Source: an uncultured Acetatifactor sp. (GTDB taxonomy: Bacteria; Bacillota; Clostridia; Lachnospirales; Lachnospiraceae). Taken from it: a DNA stretch of 64,000 nucleotides. Both the position numbers and the translations under genes were made by a program. The DNA is taken from positions 141,948 through 205,947 of the forward strand of contig CAJTOJ010000002.1 in NCBI GenBank assembly GCA_910577665.1, written 5' to 3'. Below the pieces are notes generated by a model. It saw only the letters and a list, made by a program, of their open reading frames with translations. It was not told the DNA's origin and made no database searches. This document shows, in pieces, positions 17,873-25,825 of the stretch; positions within the stretch are counted from its first letter, which is position 1; each line of letters starts with the position of its first letter.

Positions 17873-19135
17873 TCAATTCTGCCGGACGTACTCGGATTTC
17901 ACATATCCCACCTGTCCTTCGAATTTCACTTTGACCCATTCTCCTTCACTGGCAAGCAGTTCCAGGGATTCACCCCCTGTCAGCAGCCCCAGAAGTTCCG
18001 CTGTCTGGCTGGCCGCTGCACGTACATTCACATTCTCCAGGGCCGTCACGGAACCTATGGCCTCCTGTCCCTGGGCATTCTCTGCCAGCTGGAGATACTC
18101 AGACTTGATATAACCATCCTTGCCTTCATATACCACCTTGGTCCAGCCGTTCTCCAAAACCTCCTGCACCTCCAGCTTGGTTCCGCTTGTCACTTTGCCC
18201 AGCTTATCTGCCAGCTCACTGTCAGATACACGCACATTCACCGTAGTGGTGGCCGTAGCGGACTTTGGCCCATTGTCCGCAGGCAGCGCCTCCTGGGAAC
18301 CTTCCTGTCCGGTGCCGGGATTCTCACCCTGTCCTGCCTCCTGGCCATCCCCGGCCCCTTCCTGGGAAGATGTGGTATCCCCTGCATTCCCATCCCCCAC
18401 ATTCTTGTCCGCCAGGGTAACACCTATGTCCACATCCACCTGCTTGGCCAGTTCCTTCAGATACATGGCAAGCTGTGGATTCTCTTCCAGCAGTTCGTTG
18501 TACTCTACTGCCACCCGGTTATTGAACTCTGCCACATCACTCTGACTGGTCACTTCCCGGATATAGGCTGCCTCTTCCTCTGTAAAATTATCCTCACTCT
18601 TGATATACAGCGCACCCTGGTCATCTTTGCACAGGTACAGGGTCTCATACCCCGGGAAACCCACTTCATGCTCTTTGAAGAACACTTTATAGTAGACATA
18701 CGCCACTGTGGAACCTTCCACCGGCCCCACTTTGGTAAAAACCTGTAGATCCTCATAGTGATCCAGATACTTGGATGTCTCCATCCTGCGGATCATTTCA
18801 TTCTCGTCCACCTCATCACAGACTTCCCTTAATGTAGTCTCATCTCCCAGGCCCACAGCATTGTAATAAGTAGCCACAAGATAATAGATCTCGTTGTCTT
18901 CATTGGCCACCAATGGCACATCCTCCAGAGGAACCCCCGTAAACATCTGCTGCTCCCCGGAGCCGCTCTCTGCCGTGCCGTCCCCTGCTGCGCTGCTTTC
19001 TTCCATCCGCTTTCTATTCGCGCTAAGGGCCACGGAAACTGTCACAGCCACCACCGCAATCAGAATCACCGGAAAAACTATCTTACAGTGTTTCACGATA
19101 TAGTCACGGACATTTCTCATGTTATCTCTGCCCAT
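17873..19135 (-). CDS. Membrane-anchored protein with two C-terminal bacterial SH3 domains
   Basis: 420 aa. A single transmembrane helix lies near residues 19-40 (IVFPVILIAVVAVTVSVAL), with the bulk outside. A mixed alpha/beta region (about 70-240) is followed by a Gly/Gln/Glu-rich linker and two SH3_3 repeats (TTTVNVRVSDSELADKLGK and ENVNVRAAASQTAELLGLL), both ending in GYIKSEYLQ/GYVKSEYVR. Such repeats usually bind peptidoglycan or other wall components. No hydrolase domain is evident, so it may be a wall sensor or scaffold. AAGGAG lies only 4 nt before the first ATG. Confidence 0.75.
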   Translation of the reverse strand: MGRDNMRNVRDYIVKHCKIVFPVILIAVVAVTVSVALSANRKRMEESSAAGDGTAESGSGEQQMFTGVPLEDVPLVANEDNEIYYLVATYYNAVGLGDETTLREVCDEVDENEMIRRMETSKYLDHYEDLQVFTKVGPVEGSTVAYVYYKVFFKEHEVGFPGYETLYLCKDDQGALYIKSEDNFTEEEAAYIREVTSQSDVAEFNNRVAVEYNELLEENPQLAMYLKELAKQVDVDIGVTLADKNVGDGNAGDTTSSQEGAGDGQEAGQGENPGTGQEGSQEALPADNGPKSATATTTVNVRVSDSELADKLGKVTSGTKLEVQEVLENGWTKVVYEGKDGYIKSEYLQLAENAQGQEAIGSVTALENVNVRAAASQTAELLGLLTGGESLELLASEGEWVKVKFEGQVGYVKSEYVRQN

Positions 19136-19345
19136 ACTGCTCCTTTCTTCCAGTCATATCTTACCATAAAAGTCCCAATACCATTCCGGCATCTCGAAGC
19201 CAAAAACATATCCCTTTGCGGTTTTACCAGACTGCTGTGCGCCAACCTGCAAAGACGGCACACCGGGCTGGCAGGTTGTATGCACCTTCTAACCCCCCAC
19301 TTTCTTTATAGCGGGACATTGGGATGCATGGGAGTTTAGAAACGG
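19136..19345. other. Gene-free stretch with a long stem-loop
   Basis: No coding frame is convincing. CAACCTGC near 19,233 pairs with GCAGGTTG near 19,268, and GTGC/GCAC extends the stem beyond a bulge, giving one structured element of about 50 nt of unknown role. Confidence 0.35.
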
Positions 19346-19366
19346 AAAAAGCCGCAAGCGGCTCCT
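19346..19366 (-). terminator. Intrinsic terminator after tRNA-Arg
   Basis: On the minus strand AGCCG-CTTG-CGGCT is followed by TTTTT, about 60-80 nt beyond the tRNA 3' end. Confidence 0.7.
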
Positions 19367-19411
19367 CCATCACATACCGTATTTACATATCTTTACAGAA
19401 AATACCATAAT

Positions 19412-19530
19412 TCGAGGTGATGCAAAATGCATCCGGCAGGAATCGAACCTGCATTAAAGGCGTCGGAGGCCTTCGTTCTATCCATTAGACTACGGATGCA
19501 AATTATTACAAAATTGTTACATCACCTCGA
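19412..19530. repeat. 11-bp inverted repeat enclosing the tRNA-Arg gene
   Basis: TCGAGGTGATG (19412-19422) and its exact reverse complement CATCACCTCGA (19520-19530) bracket the tRNA. The right copy directly follows the tRNA promoter's TATAAT (minus strand). A full leader-trailer stem would form only if transcription starts unusually close to the -10 box. Confidence 0.6.
19428..19499 (-). tRNA. tRNA-Arg(CCG)
   Basis: A complete cloverleaf on the minus strand: 7-bp acceptor stem GCATCCG/CGGATGC, D-arm, anticodon stem AAGGC/GCCTT with loop CTCCGAC (anticodon CCG, reads CGG), T-arm with GGTTCGATTCC, discriminator A. CCA is not encoded. A TATAAT box lies upstream near 19,532-19,537. Confidence 0.93.
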
Positions 19531-19578
19531 TTATAGTATCACAAAAATTGCCGCCTGTCTACCAGAATTTGAATTTTT

Positions 19579-20496
19579 TTATAAAATTTTTTTCATGGCC
19601 TTCTGAGCCGGGTCAAAGCAGTACAGGCTGTCAGTCAGAATGTCCTCCCGAGGCACCTGTGTCCTATTCACCTGGACCACCATGGACTTCAGGCTCCCTG
19701 GATCCTCCTCTCCCCGGTCAGGCAACAGGATCACCTCGTGTACAGAGCTGGGCAGAATGTAGAACCCGCATCCCATCTGCGCAGCAATCTGATCCAGAAC
19801 CCCAGGATAGAGCATGCAGGCAGCACCGTTTAACTGTTGCCTGTTGCTGAGTACCTTCATGGGAAGCTGCAGACCGTCCTCCTGGCCCTCATACTCCTGT
19901 GGCACCATAAAGCCGCAGTCAGTCCCCAGGGCTCCCAGCAGGATATCTCCCAAGGGGGCACACATCCACGGGAACAGCCTGGGGGTATTCATCCGGGCAA
20001 GCCCAAGCAGTTCCTCCCTGTCAGTCTCCCAGAATTCCATATGGGCATGGAGCACCTGTATACTGCCCTCCCCCAGGACCTCGCTCTGAAAAGCGTAGAA
20101 AAAGCAGATTGCCATATCCAGGTATTCCACATAAGGCATATGCCGCAGCAACTCCATATTCCCGTCCCTGCCCACCAGACGGTAACAGATCCTGCCCTTC
20201 ACCTGCTCAAAGGATTTGAAAAAATCCATGTCCACATCCTGTCGGGGCGTCTCCTCCAGGTAAATATGCAAAATCCTTCTTACCGCTTCCCAAAGGGTCA
20301 TGCCTGCCTCATAGGCCTCCCAGAAATCATTGATATAAATAGTGGGAACCATATTCCTGCCCTGTGCCGTGACCAGCAACCCACACAATAGTACGCCATT
20401 GTTCTTCCTCACCTCCCTGTACTCCACCTGGTATCCGCTTCCCAGCTCTGCCTGTAGTGCTGTGCCTACTTTTCTTGCAAATTCATGTATTCCCAT
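19579..20496 (-). CDS. DUF5688 family protein
   Basis: 305 aa, starting MGIHEFARKVGTALQAELG with GGAAAA upstream. The layout (YINDFWEAYEAGMTLWEAVRRIL early, a central helical part, and SVHEVILLPDRGEEDP near the C-terminus) is the DUF5688 pattern abundant in Lachnospiraceae. No catalytic motif and no signal peptide; cytoplasmic, function unknown. It ends about 80 bp before the tRNA-Arg gene on the same strand. Confidence 0.75.
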   Translation of the reverse strand: MGIHEFARKVGTALQAELGSGYQVEYREVRKNNGVLLCGLLVTAQGRNMVPTIYINDFWEAYEAGMTLWEAVRRILHIYLEETPRQDVDMDFFKSFEQVKGRICYRLVGRDGNMELLRHMPYVEYLDMAICFFYAFQSEVLGEGSIQVLHAHMEFWETDREELLGLARMNTPRLFPWMCAPLGDILLGALGTDCGFMVPQEYEGQEDGLQLPMKVLSNRQQLNGAACMLYPGVLDQIAAQMGCGFYILPSSVHEVILLPDRGEEDPGSLKSMVVQVNRTQVPREDILTDSLYCFDPAQKAMKKIL

Positions 20497-20669
20497 ATGC
20501 TATGTTTTCCTTTCCTTTTGGTATATATTTTGAACAATAACTCCAGATGGTCAACCTGATGAGGCCGATTTGGCTGATCTGACAGAACATAAAGATAGAA
20601 CAGATGTCATGACAAAACAAATGTCGTGCTAAAAGGGATGTCAAAAAAAGCAAGTCTGAAAATACGCAT

Positions 20670-20706
20670 AAAAAAGACGACAACACCCAAAGGTATCATC
20701 GTCTTA
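20670..20706 (-). terminator. Intrinsic terminator of efp
   Basis: On the minus strand AAGACGA pairs with TCGTCTT around a partly paired middle and is followed by T6. It lies about 80 bp after the efp stop. The rest of 20,497-20,669 shows no convincing gene. Confidence 0.8.
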
Positions 20707-20783
20707 CAAGCGCAGTCACACCGATAAAAATGTCTCTGCAGTATATCTCCTGCCGCTGGTCCTGGCCAGTATACTATGGCAGT

Positions 20784-21341
20784 TTATACACGGGACAGAT
20801 ACTCACCGGTTCTGGTATCAATTTTGATCTTGTCCCCCTGCTCCACGAACAAAGGCACGGCAACCTGTGCACCGGTCTCCACAATGGCGGGCTTGTTCGC
20901 CCCTGTGGCGGTATCTCCCTTAAAGCCCGGCTCTGTCTCTGTGATCTCCAGCTCCACAAAAAGAGGCGGCTCCACGGAAAACACACTGCTATTGTGGGAA
21001 CAGACCTTGCACATCTCGTTTTCTTTCACGAACTTCAAGGCATCCCCCACAGTGTCTTTATTCAAGGCAATCTGCTCATAGTTCTCTGTATCCATAAAAT
21101 AAAACAGGTCGCCATCCGCATACAGATACTGCATATCTTTTCTATCAATACGGGCCTGGGGGCACTTCTCAGTGGGCCGGAAAGTCTTCTCGACCACACC
21201 GCCACTCTTGATGTTCTTCAGCTTCGTCCGAACGAAAGCCGCACCCTTACCAGGCTTCACATGCTGGAATTCAATGATCTGGTATACATTGTTGTCATAC
21301 TCAATGGTTATACCATTCCTGAAATCACCTGCAGAAATCAT
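20784..21341 (-). CDS. efp: Translation elongation factor P
   Basis: 185 aa, the standard length. AGGAGG precedes the ATG. A KOW-like N-terminal domain (MISAGDFRNGITIEYDNNVYQI) carries the loop VKPGKGAAFVR with the tip lysine, then two OB domains ending in GDKIKIDTRTGEYLSR. Relieves ribosome stalling at polyproline. No modification enzyme for the tip lysine lies nearby. A possible promoter (TTGAAA-17-TACACT) lies upstream at about 21,380-21,410. Confidence 0.95.
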   Translation of the reverse strand: MISAGDFRNGITIEYDNNVYQIIEFQHVKPGKGAAFVRTKLKNIKSGGVVEKTFRPTEKCPQARIDRKDMQYLYADGDLFYFMDTENYEQIALNKDTVGDALKFVKENEMCKVCSHNSSVFSVEPPLFVELEITETEPGFKGDTATGANKPAIVETGAQVAVPLFVEQGDKIKIDTRTGEYLSRV

Positions 21342-21532
21342 ATTCTATTCCTCCTAATTGTTTTCACCACTATTCTCACATAGTGTAATATATAAAGACA
21401 CAAATTTCAACTCTTTTTGAAAAATTTTCCCATTTTATTCTCATGCCCGTGTTCCCTAAGCTTTCTGGCCTGTGCCTCACTGCTTCTCTCCCTTGTGCCC
21501 GAAGGAACTGTGAAAGAACAAAATAGGTAAGG

Positions 21533-22600
21533 TTAATTCTTAGCTGTTTCTAAAAGAAAGGTAATAGCCTGCAGATAGCCGTCCAGGCCCTGGCCATAGA
21601 TCTGCCTGTCACACACCGGGGCAGTGACAGATATCCTGCGGAATTCCTCTCTTTTCGTGATATCGGAGATATGGACTTCCACCTTTGGCACCACAATGCT
21701 GGCCAGGGCATCCCGTATGGCATAACTGTAATGAGTAAAGGCCCCTGGGTTGATGACAATCCCTTCTGTCCCGTCAAAATAAGCTTCCTGGATCCTGTCT
21801 ATGATGGCTCCTTCATGGTTGCTCTGGAATATTACAATCTCACTTCCGGTCTCCCTCGCCTTTCTCTGGATCATCTCACACAAATACGCATAGTCCTGGG
21901 TTCCGTACACACTTTTCTCCCGGATCCCAAGAAAGTTCAGGTTGGGTCCGTTGATCACCAATAGCTTTCCTGCACCTGTCTGCATTTTGTCCCATGCCTC
22001 CTTTCCTGCGGACTCCTGTTTTCCGGCTTCCGCCTCCCCGGGGGATGTCCCGTCATCTGTCCGGTCTGTTTCCTTTATGGTTCCCCGCCCTGTCTTTGCC
22101 ACAATGCGTTCCAGGATCTCTTCCATATCCAGGGTATCTGCATCAATCACCACATCCGCACAGGATTCGTATGCCTCCCTGCGCTCTTCCATCAACTCCT
22201 GTATCCTGGACAGGGGATCCGGACACTGTAGCAGCGGTCTGGTCACATCCCCTTTCAGCCTGTTGTACACCGTCCAGGGACTTACCCGCAGATATACCAC
22301 CAGCCCCAGCCCCTTAAGCAGCTCCCTGTTCTCCTGACGCACCGGCGTACCGCCTCCCACAGAATAAATCCTGTCATATGGATATGTCTGAAGCTCCCGA
22401 AGCAACGCACTCTCCTGCTGTCTGAAATATGCTTCCCCCTGTCCGGCAAATATCTCGCTGACAGACCTGCCTTCCCTGCGCTCTATGAGTTTGTCCGTAT
22501 CTTCCACCATCATCCGCAGTCTGTAGGACAGTTTCAGCCCCACAGAAGTCTTCCCGCTGCCCATAAACCCGATCAGGATGATACTCCTGCCCTGTTCCAT
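21533..22600 (-). CDS. aroKQ: Fused shikimate kinase and type II 3-dehydroquinate dehydratase
   Basis: 355 aa from ATG 22600 (AAGGAG upstream). Residues 1-170 are shikimate kinase: P-loop GFMGSGKTSVG, SVGGGTP, and the lid region with VTRPLL. A Glu/Gly-rich linker of about 35 residues follows. The last 150 residues are type II dehydroquinase with GPNLNFLGIRE, SNHEGAIIDRI, NPGAFTHYSYAIRDAL and EVHISDI. These are steps 5 and 3 of chorismate synthesis; AroE (step 4) is encoded just upstream. A strong internal ribosome site precedes the AroQ part (separate entry). Confidence 0.9.
   Translation of the reverse strand: MEQGRSIILIGFMGSGKTSVGLKLSYRLRMMVEDTDKLIERREGRSVSEIFAGQGEAYFRQQESALLRELQTYPYDRIYSVGGGTPVRQENRELLKGLGLVVYLRVSPWTVYNRLKGDVTRPLLQCPDPLSRIQELMEERREAYESCADVVIDADTLDMEEILERIVAKTGRGTIKETDRTDDGTSPGEAEAGKQESAGKEAWDKMQTGAGKLLVINGPNLNFLGIREKSVYGTQDYAYLCEMIQRKARETGSEIVIFQSNHEGAIIDRIQEAYFDGTEGIVINPGAFTHYSYAIRDALASIVVPKVEVHISDITKREEFRRISVTAPVCDRQIYGQGLDGYLQAITFLLETAKN
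21985..22006 (-). promoter_or_regulatory. Internal ribosome site and ATG for a free AroQ
   Basis: GGAAAGGAGG (22006-21997) lies 11 nt ahead of an in-frame ATG (21985-21983) at the start of the AroQ part. Starting there would give exactly 150 aa, the normal AroQ length. The gene could therefore yield both the fusion and free dehydroquinase. Confidence 0.6.
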
Positions 22601-22659
22601 CTTCTCTTCTGACTCCTTCCCACAGTGTCTGCACTGAAAGCATAACAGATGCTCGTTTC

Positions 22660-23529
22660 TCACAGGTCCATGGCCCTTTGCATTTTGGCGTATACTTCCC
22701 CTGCAAGATCCTGTCCCACCTTCACACCTGTCCATAGTTCATAGGCAATGACTCCCTGGTACAGTAGCATTTTCAAACCATTGTAAGCCCTGCCGCCTTC
22801 CTGGCACACCAGGGACATGAACTTTGTCCGGGCCGGATTGAAAACCAGGTCATAGCCTGTATGAATCTTCCTGTAAAATGCCGTATCCTCGATCACGGCA
22901 GCATCTGTCTTCGGGTACATGCCCACATTGGTGGCCTGGATGGCCAGAAAAGAGTCTCCCTCCGGCAGGGAAGTGTAATCTGCCAGTGCCATGGCTGATA
23001 CCAGGGGCCTTCCTGCAATCTGGTTTACCTCCCCTGCAATCTGTTTTGCTTTCTCCAGGGTACGATTCATAAGGATCACCTGGTCTGCCCCTTTCTGCAC
23101 AAGAAGCATGGCCACCGCCCTGGCCACACCGCCGGCCCCCAGGATCAACACCTTCTCCCCCTCTATCCCAACGCCGTCCTCACACATGGCCCGGTAAAGT
23201 CCAGGCATGTCTGTGTTATACCCCTCGAATCCCTCCTGGGTCCTCACCAGGGTATTCACTGCTCCGATCCGGGCAGCCAGGGGATCCAGCTTTTGCAGGA
23301 ATGGAATCACCTCACTCTTATAGGGCACCGTCACATTCAGACCAAGCAGGTTCAGATTCCAGGCCCCGGCCACCGCGGCCATAAGGCCTCCCGCAGGCAC
23401 ACGTAAGGGCACATAGACCAGATTCTCTGCAAAAGCCTTTGCCAGGGTATTGTGAATGACCGGGGACAGAGTATGCTCCACCGGATTCCCTATGACCCCG
23501 CAGGTTCTCGTATAACCATCTATATTCAC
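22660..23529 (-). CDS. aroE: Shikimate dehydrogenase
   Basis: 289 aa from GTG 23529, with AGAGAGGAG 7 nt upstream; a longer frame to 23571 has no ribosome site. Substrate-binding N-domain (GVIGNPVEHTLSPVIHN), catalytic Lys in TVPYKSE and Asp in NTDMPG, and the NADP-binding Rossmann loop LGAGGVARA. Reduces 3-dehydroshikimate to shikimate. Lies between yqeG and aroKQ in a shikimate operon. Confidence 0.93.
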   Translation of the reverse strand: MNIDGYTRTCGVIGNPVEHTLSPVIHNTLAKAFAENLVYVPLRVPAGGLMAAVAGAWNLNLLGLNVTVPYKSEVIPFLQKLDPLAARIGAVNTLVRTQEGFEGYNTDMPGLYRAMCEDGVGIEGEKVLILGAGGVARAVAMLLVQKGADQVILMNRTLEKAKQIAGEVNQIAGRPLVSAMALADYTSLPEGDSFLAIQATNVGMYPKTDAAVIEDTAFYRKIHTGYDLVFNPARTKFMSLVCQEGGRAYNGLKMLLYQGVIAYELWTGVKVGQDLAGEVYAKMQRAMDL

Positions 23530-23574
23530 GCTGCATCTCCTCTCTTTTCTGGTCGGCATGGGGATCTCCATCCG

Positions 23575-24135
23575 CTACGGTTCCCGGGTGCTTCCGCCAG
23601 GCGTTTTCGTGCACATTTTGCTCTCCAGCTTTTCCTTCCTGCCCAGCCGGCGGTGATAGAAAAACAGGACAATCCGCTCCAGCCTGCGCTTCAGTACAAT
23701 CTGGATCTCTTCCTTTGGATGGATGGGCTTCACCAGATAAGTGACGATTCCGGCCCTTTTTGCCCCCCATACATCGGTGAAAAGCTGATCCCCCACAAAC
23801 AGGGTATTGCCTGCGTTGCTTCCCATCAGCCCCATGGCCTTCCGATATCCTTCCCTGCCTGGTTTACCGGCCTTAAACACATAGCAGGATCCCACTGCGT
23901 CCCCGAAGGGCTTCACCCTTGGCTCCTTATTGTTGGATAAAAGCACTGTCTGGAAACCAAGCTTTCGCAGCCTTCCGAACAATTCCCTGGCCCGGTGGTC
24001 TGCAGGGAACCCATGAGGTACCAGGGTATTGTCTATATCGAAAATGATACCCCTGTATCCTGCTTCATACAGCTCTTCATAGGCGATCCCATAGGCATTG
24101 TCAGCCTCATAATCCGGATAAAAACATTGGAACAT
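23575..24135 (-). CDS. yqeG: YqeG family HAD IIIA-type phosphatase
   Basis: 186 aa from ATG 24135 (GGGAGGAAAAGGG upstream). It starts MFQCFYPDYEADN and carries the HAD motif I FDIDNTLVPH, motif II LLSNN, the conserved lysine in FKAGKPGREGY and motif IV FVGDQLFTDVWGAKRAG. YqeG often neighbours aroE in Firmicutes, as here. Physiological substrate unknown. The basic C-terminal tail (RRLGRKEKLESKM) is a little longer than usual. Confidence 0.88.
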   Translation of the reverse strand: MFQCFYPDYEADNAYGIAYEELYEAGYRGIIFDIDNTLVPHGFPADHRARELFGRLRKLGFQTVLLSNNKEPRVKPFGDAVGSCYVFKAGKPGREGYRKAMGLMGSNAGNTLFVGDQLFTDVWGAKRAGIVTYLVKPIHPKEEIQIVLKRRLERIVLFFYHRRLGRKEKLESKMCTKTPGGSTREP

Positions 24136-24207
24136 CCCTTTTCCTCCCAGTCGCAGATAGTTGCAGATCTGCACATCTTTCCTTAGGAACTGTCAAAGAA
24201 TAATTCT

Positions 24208-25113
24208 TCACACCCGCAGGCTGGCACGCTCCAGGATCCCAAAAGCCTTAAAATACCTTTCCTCCATGGGAATCCACCTGGTGCGGAAGGCTTCCAGGGC
24301 ATCTGCACCGTTACGCTTCTGAATCCGGGTAAGCTGATCTGTCGGTTCCACATCACCAAATACCTGCAGATCCATATAGGCACCGAACACCGGGTGACAG
24401 CTGTAGGCGCCTTCCACCACCCGGATCCTTCCCTCTGGTACCAGACAGCTTTCCCCCAGCTCCATCCTGCCACAATCAAACCGTCTATAGGAGAATGCTG
24501 CACCGCTCTCCAGCTGCGGGACTATCTCCTGGAGGAACCTTTCATAGTGGATATTCCCACCCGGCTCCTGCAGTCTCTCCGGGGTGCGTAAGTCCCGGGG
24601 CAGGAAGAAATCATCCATATGTACCACTCCCGCACCTGTAATGGCAGACAGCTGCCTGGCCATGGTACTCTTCCCGGAGGCACAGCGGCCGTCTATGGCT
24701 ACCACCTGGACACTGCCTGCGCAAAGCGTTCCGGTCTGTCCTATCCCACCTGCTCCCGATCCAGGTTCCCCCTCTGCTCCAGGGTTTAGGTTCCCCTCTG
24801 TATCTCCTGTCTCATTTCGGTTCCGGCACAAAGCCTCCAGAATGGGCAGGATGCGAACCAGCCTGCTGTCCACCAGGCAGCAGGCTGACTTCGCCATTCT
24901 TTCGTTTTCCAGCAGGGAAGCCTTCCCCACCATGGCTGCAAGCATCTGAAAGAGCCATTCCAGGGGCATGCCACGCCTTTTCCAGGCACCCAGGTTTATG
25001 GAATACTGCCTGTCATGGGTTTCTTCCCACAGAGGTCCGTCACAGACCTGTACCTCCTCATATTCCGCTTCCAGATAGCTTCTGGCGACCTCCAGATCCG
25101 CAAACATATCCAT
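24208..25113 (-). CDS. Uridine kinase-like P-loop protein with an N-terminal extension
   Basis: 301 aa. The C-terminal half is a P-loop kinase: Walker A DGRCASGKST near residue 142, HMDDFFLPRDLRTPERL, then RVVEGAYSCHP and a lid with TRIQKRNG. This matches the uridine kinase/phosphoribulokinase-like fold that phosphorylates small molecules. The first about 100 residues do not match that family, and a Gly/Glu-rich linker separates the parts. The extension (LEAEYEEVQVCDGPLW) is unidentified. Substrate unknown. The DUF3842 gene lies just upstream, 4 bp apart. Confidence 0.7.
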   Translation of the reverse strand: MDMFADLEVARSYLEAEYEEVQVCDGPLWEETHDRQYSINLGAWKRRGMPLEWLFQMLAAMVGKASLLENERMAKSACCLVDSRLVRILPILEALCRNRNETGDTEGNLNPGAEGEPGSGAGGIGQTGTLCAGSVQVVAIDGRCASGKSTMARQLSAITGAGVVHMDDFFLPRDLRTPERLQEPGGNIHYERFLQEIVPQLESGAAFSYRRFDCGRMELGESCLVPEGRIRVVEGAYSCHPVFGAYMDLQVFGDVEPTDQLTRIQKRNGADALEAFRTRWIPMEERYFKAFGILERASLRV

Positions 25114-25117
25114 CCGC

Positions 25118-25531
25118 TTACTCCATCCCGGCCAGTTCCCAAAGCCGCTCTCCTACTTCCCTGACATACTCCCCCAGCTTCTTATTCTCCACTCCCATCA
25201 CCTGGGCATTGCACCGGCTCATGGGCACCAAAAACACGGGCACATCGCCAGAAGCCACTGCTTCTGCCATCCTGGGTGTCACCTCTCCCATCATGGCATT
25301 GGCCATGACGATCCCCATGGGACCTACAATGGCATCCACCCGGGAGCTGTTATAAACCACCGCATTCTCCCCGGTAGCTCCCAGCGTAGTACCTCCCTTC
25401 ATCATATTGGAAGTAGCTGTGGCATTGGTTCCCACTGCCACCAGTTCTGCTTGCGGATATCTCTCGTGCAAATGCTCCACAAGGCTGCGGCCCACTCCGC
25501 CGCCCTGCCCATCCATGACCATGATTTTCAA
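25118..25531 (-). CDS. DUF3842 family protein
   Basis: 137 aa from a TTG start at 25531, which gives the family N-terminus MKIMVMDGQGGGVG; GGGGGT lies 6 nt upstream. The glycine-rich loop resembles a nucleotide-binding turn, and further blocks are VGTNATATSNMMKGG and GPMGIVMANAMMGEVTP. Function unknown, widespread in Clostridia. Probably cotranscribed with the downstream kinase gene. Confidence 0.8.
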   Translation of the reverse strand: MKIMVMDGQGGGVGRSLVEHLHERYPQAELVAVGTNATATSNMMKGGTTLGATGENAVVYNSSRVDAIVGPMGIVMANAMMGEVTPRMAEAVASGDVPVFLVPMSRCNAQVMGVENKKLGEYVREVGERLWELAGME

Positions 25532-25680
25532 GCTGATACCCCCATGCCCGCCAAAAGAGGGATATCTTCTCCTTCTTATGGCCTACCAGTTTATATTTGA
25601 AGACAGCTGTCTTTCTATGGCATCATATCACTTTTTTCTGTATTTATCAATATTTTCATAAATTCTTCCTGTGTCAGTCT

Positions 25681-25825
25681 GAAGCAGCGTTACCACCGCG
25701 AGGTGTTGTCACGCGCTTTTTTGCGTGACAAACCCGAGACTGCCATGCGCCAAAATGGGCTGTTTTGCCCATTTTGTGTGCATTTGTTGCTGTGAACGGC
25801 GTGAACAGCAACGAAGCAGCGTTAC
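25681..25825. repeat. Repeat family 1, full copy with three stem-loops and 13-bp direct end repeats
   Basis: GAAGCAGCGTTAC occurs at 25681-25693 and again at 25813-25825. Between them lie three hairpins: GTCACGC/GCGTGAC, AAAATGGGC/GCCCATTTT and GTTGCTGT/ACAGCAAC, with the box CAAACCCGAGAC between the first two. The order and pairing recur in the copy at 63,859 with many base changes. The stop codon of the transglutaminase gene lies within the right end. Nothing else is visible in 25,532-25,680. Confidence 0.75.

Noticed and set aside
20483..20686. 67-codon hydrophobic open frame
   Set aside because: It overlaps the start region of the DUF5688 gene on the same strand, lacks a ribosome site and resembles no family.
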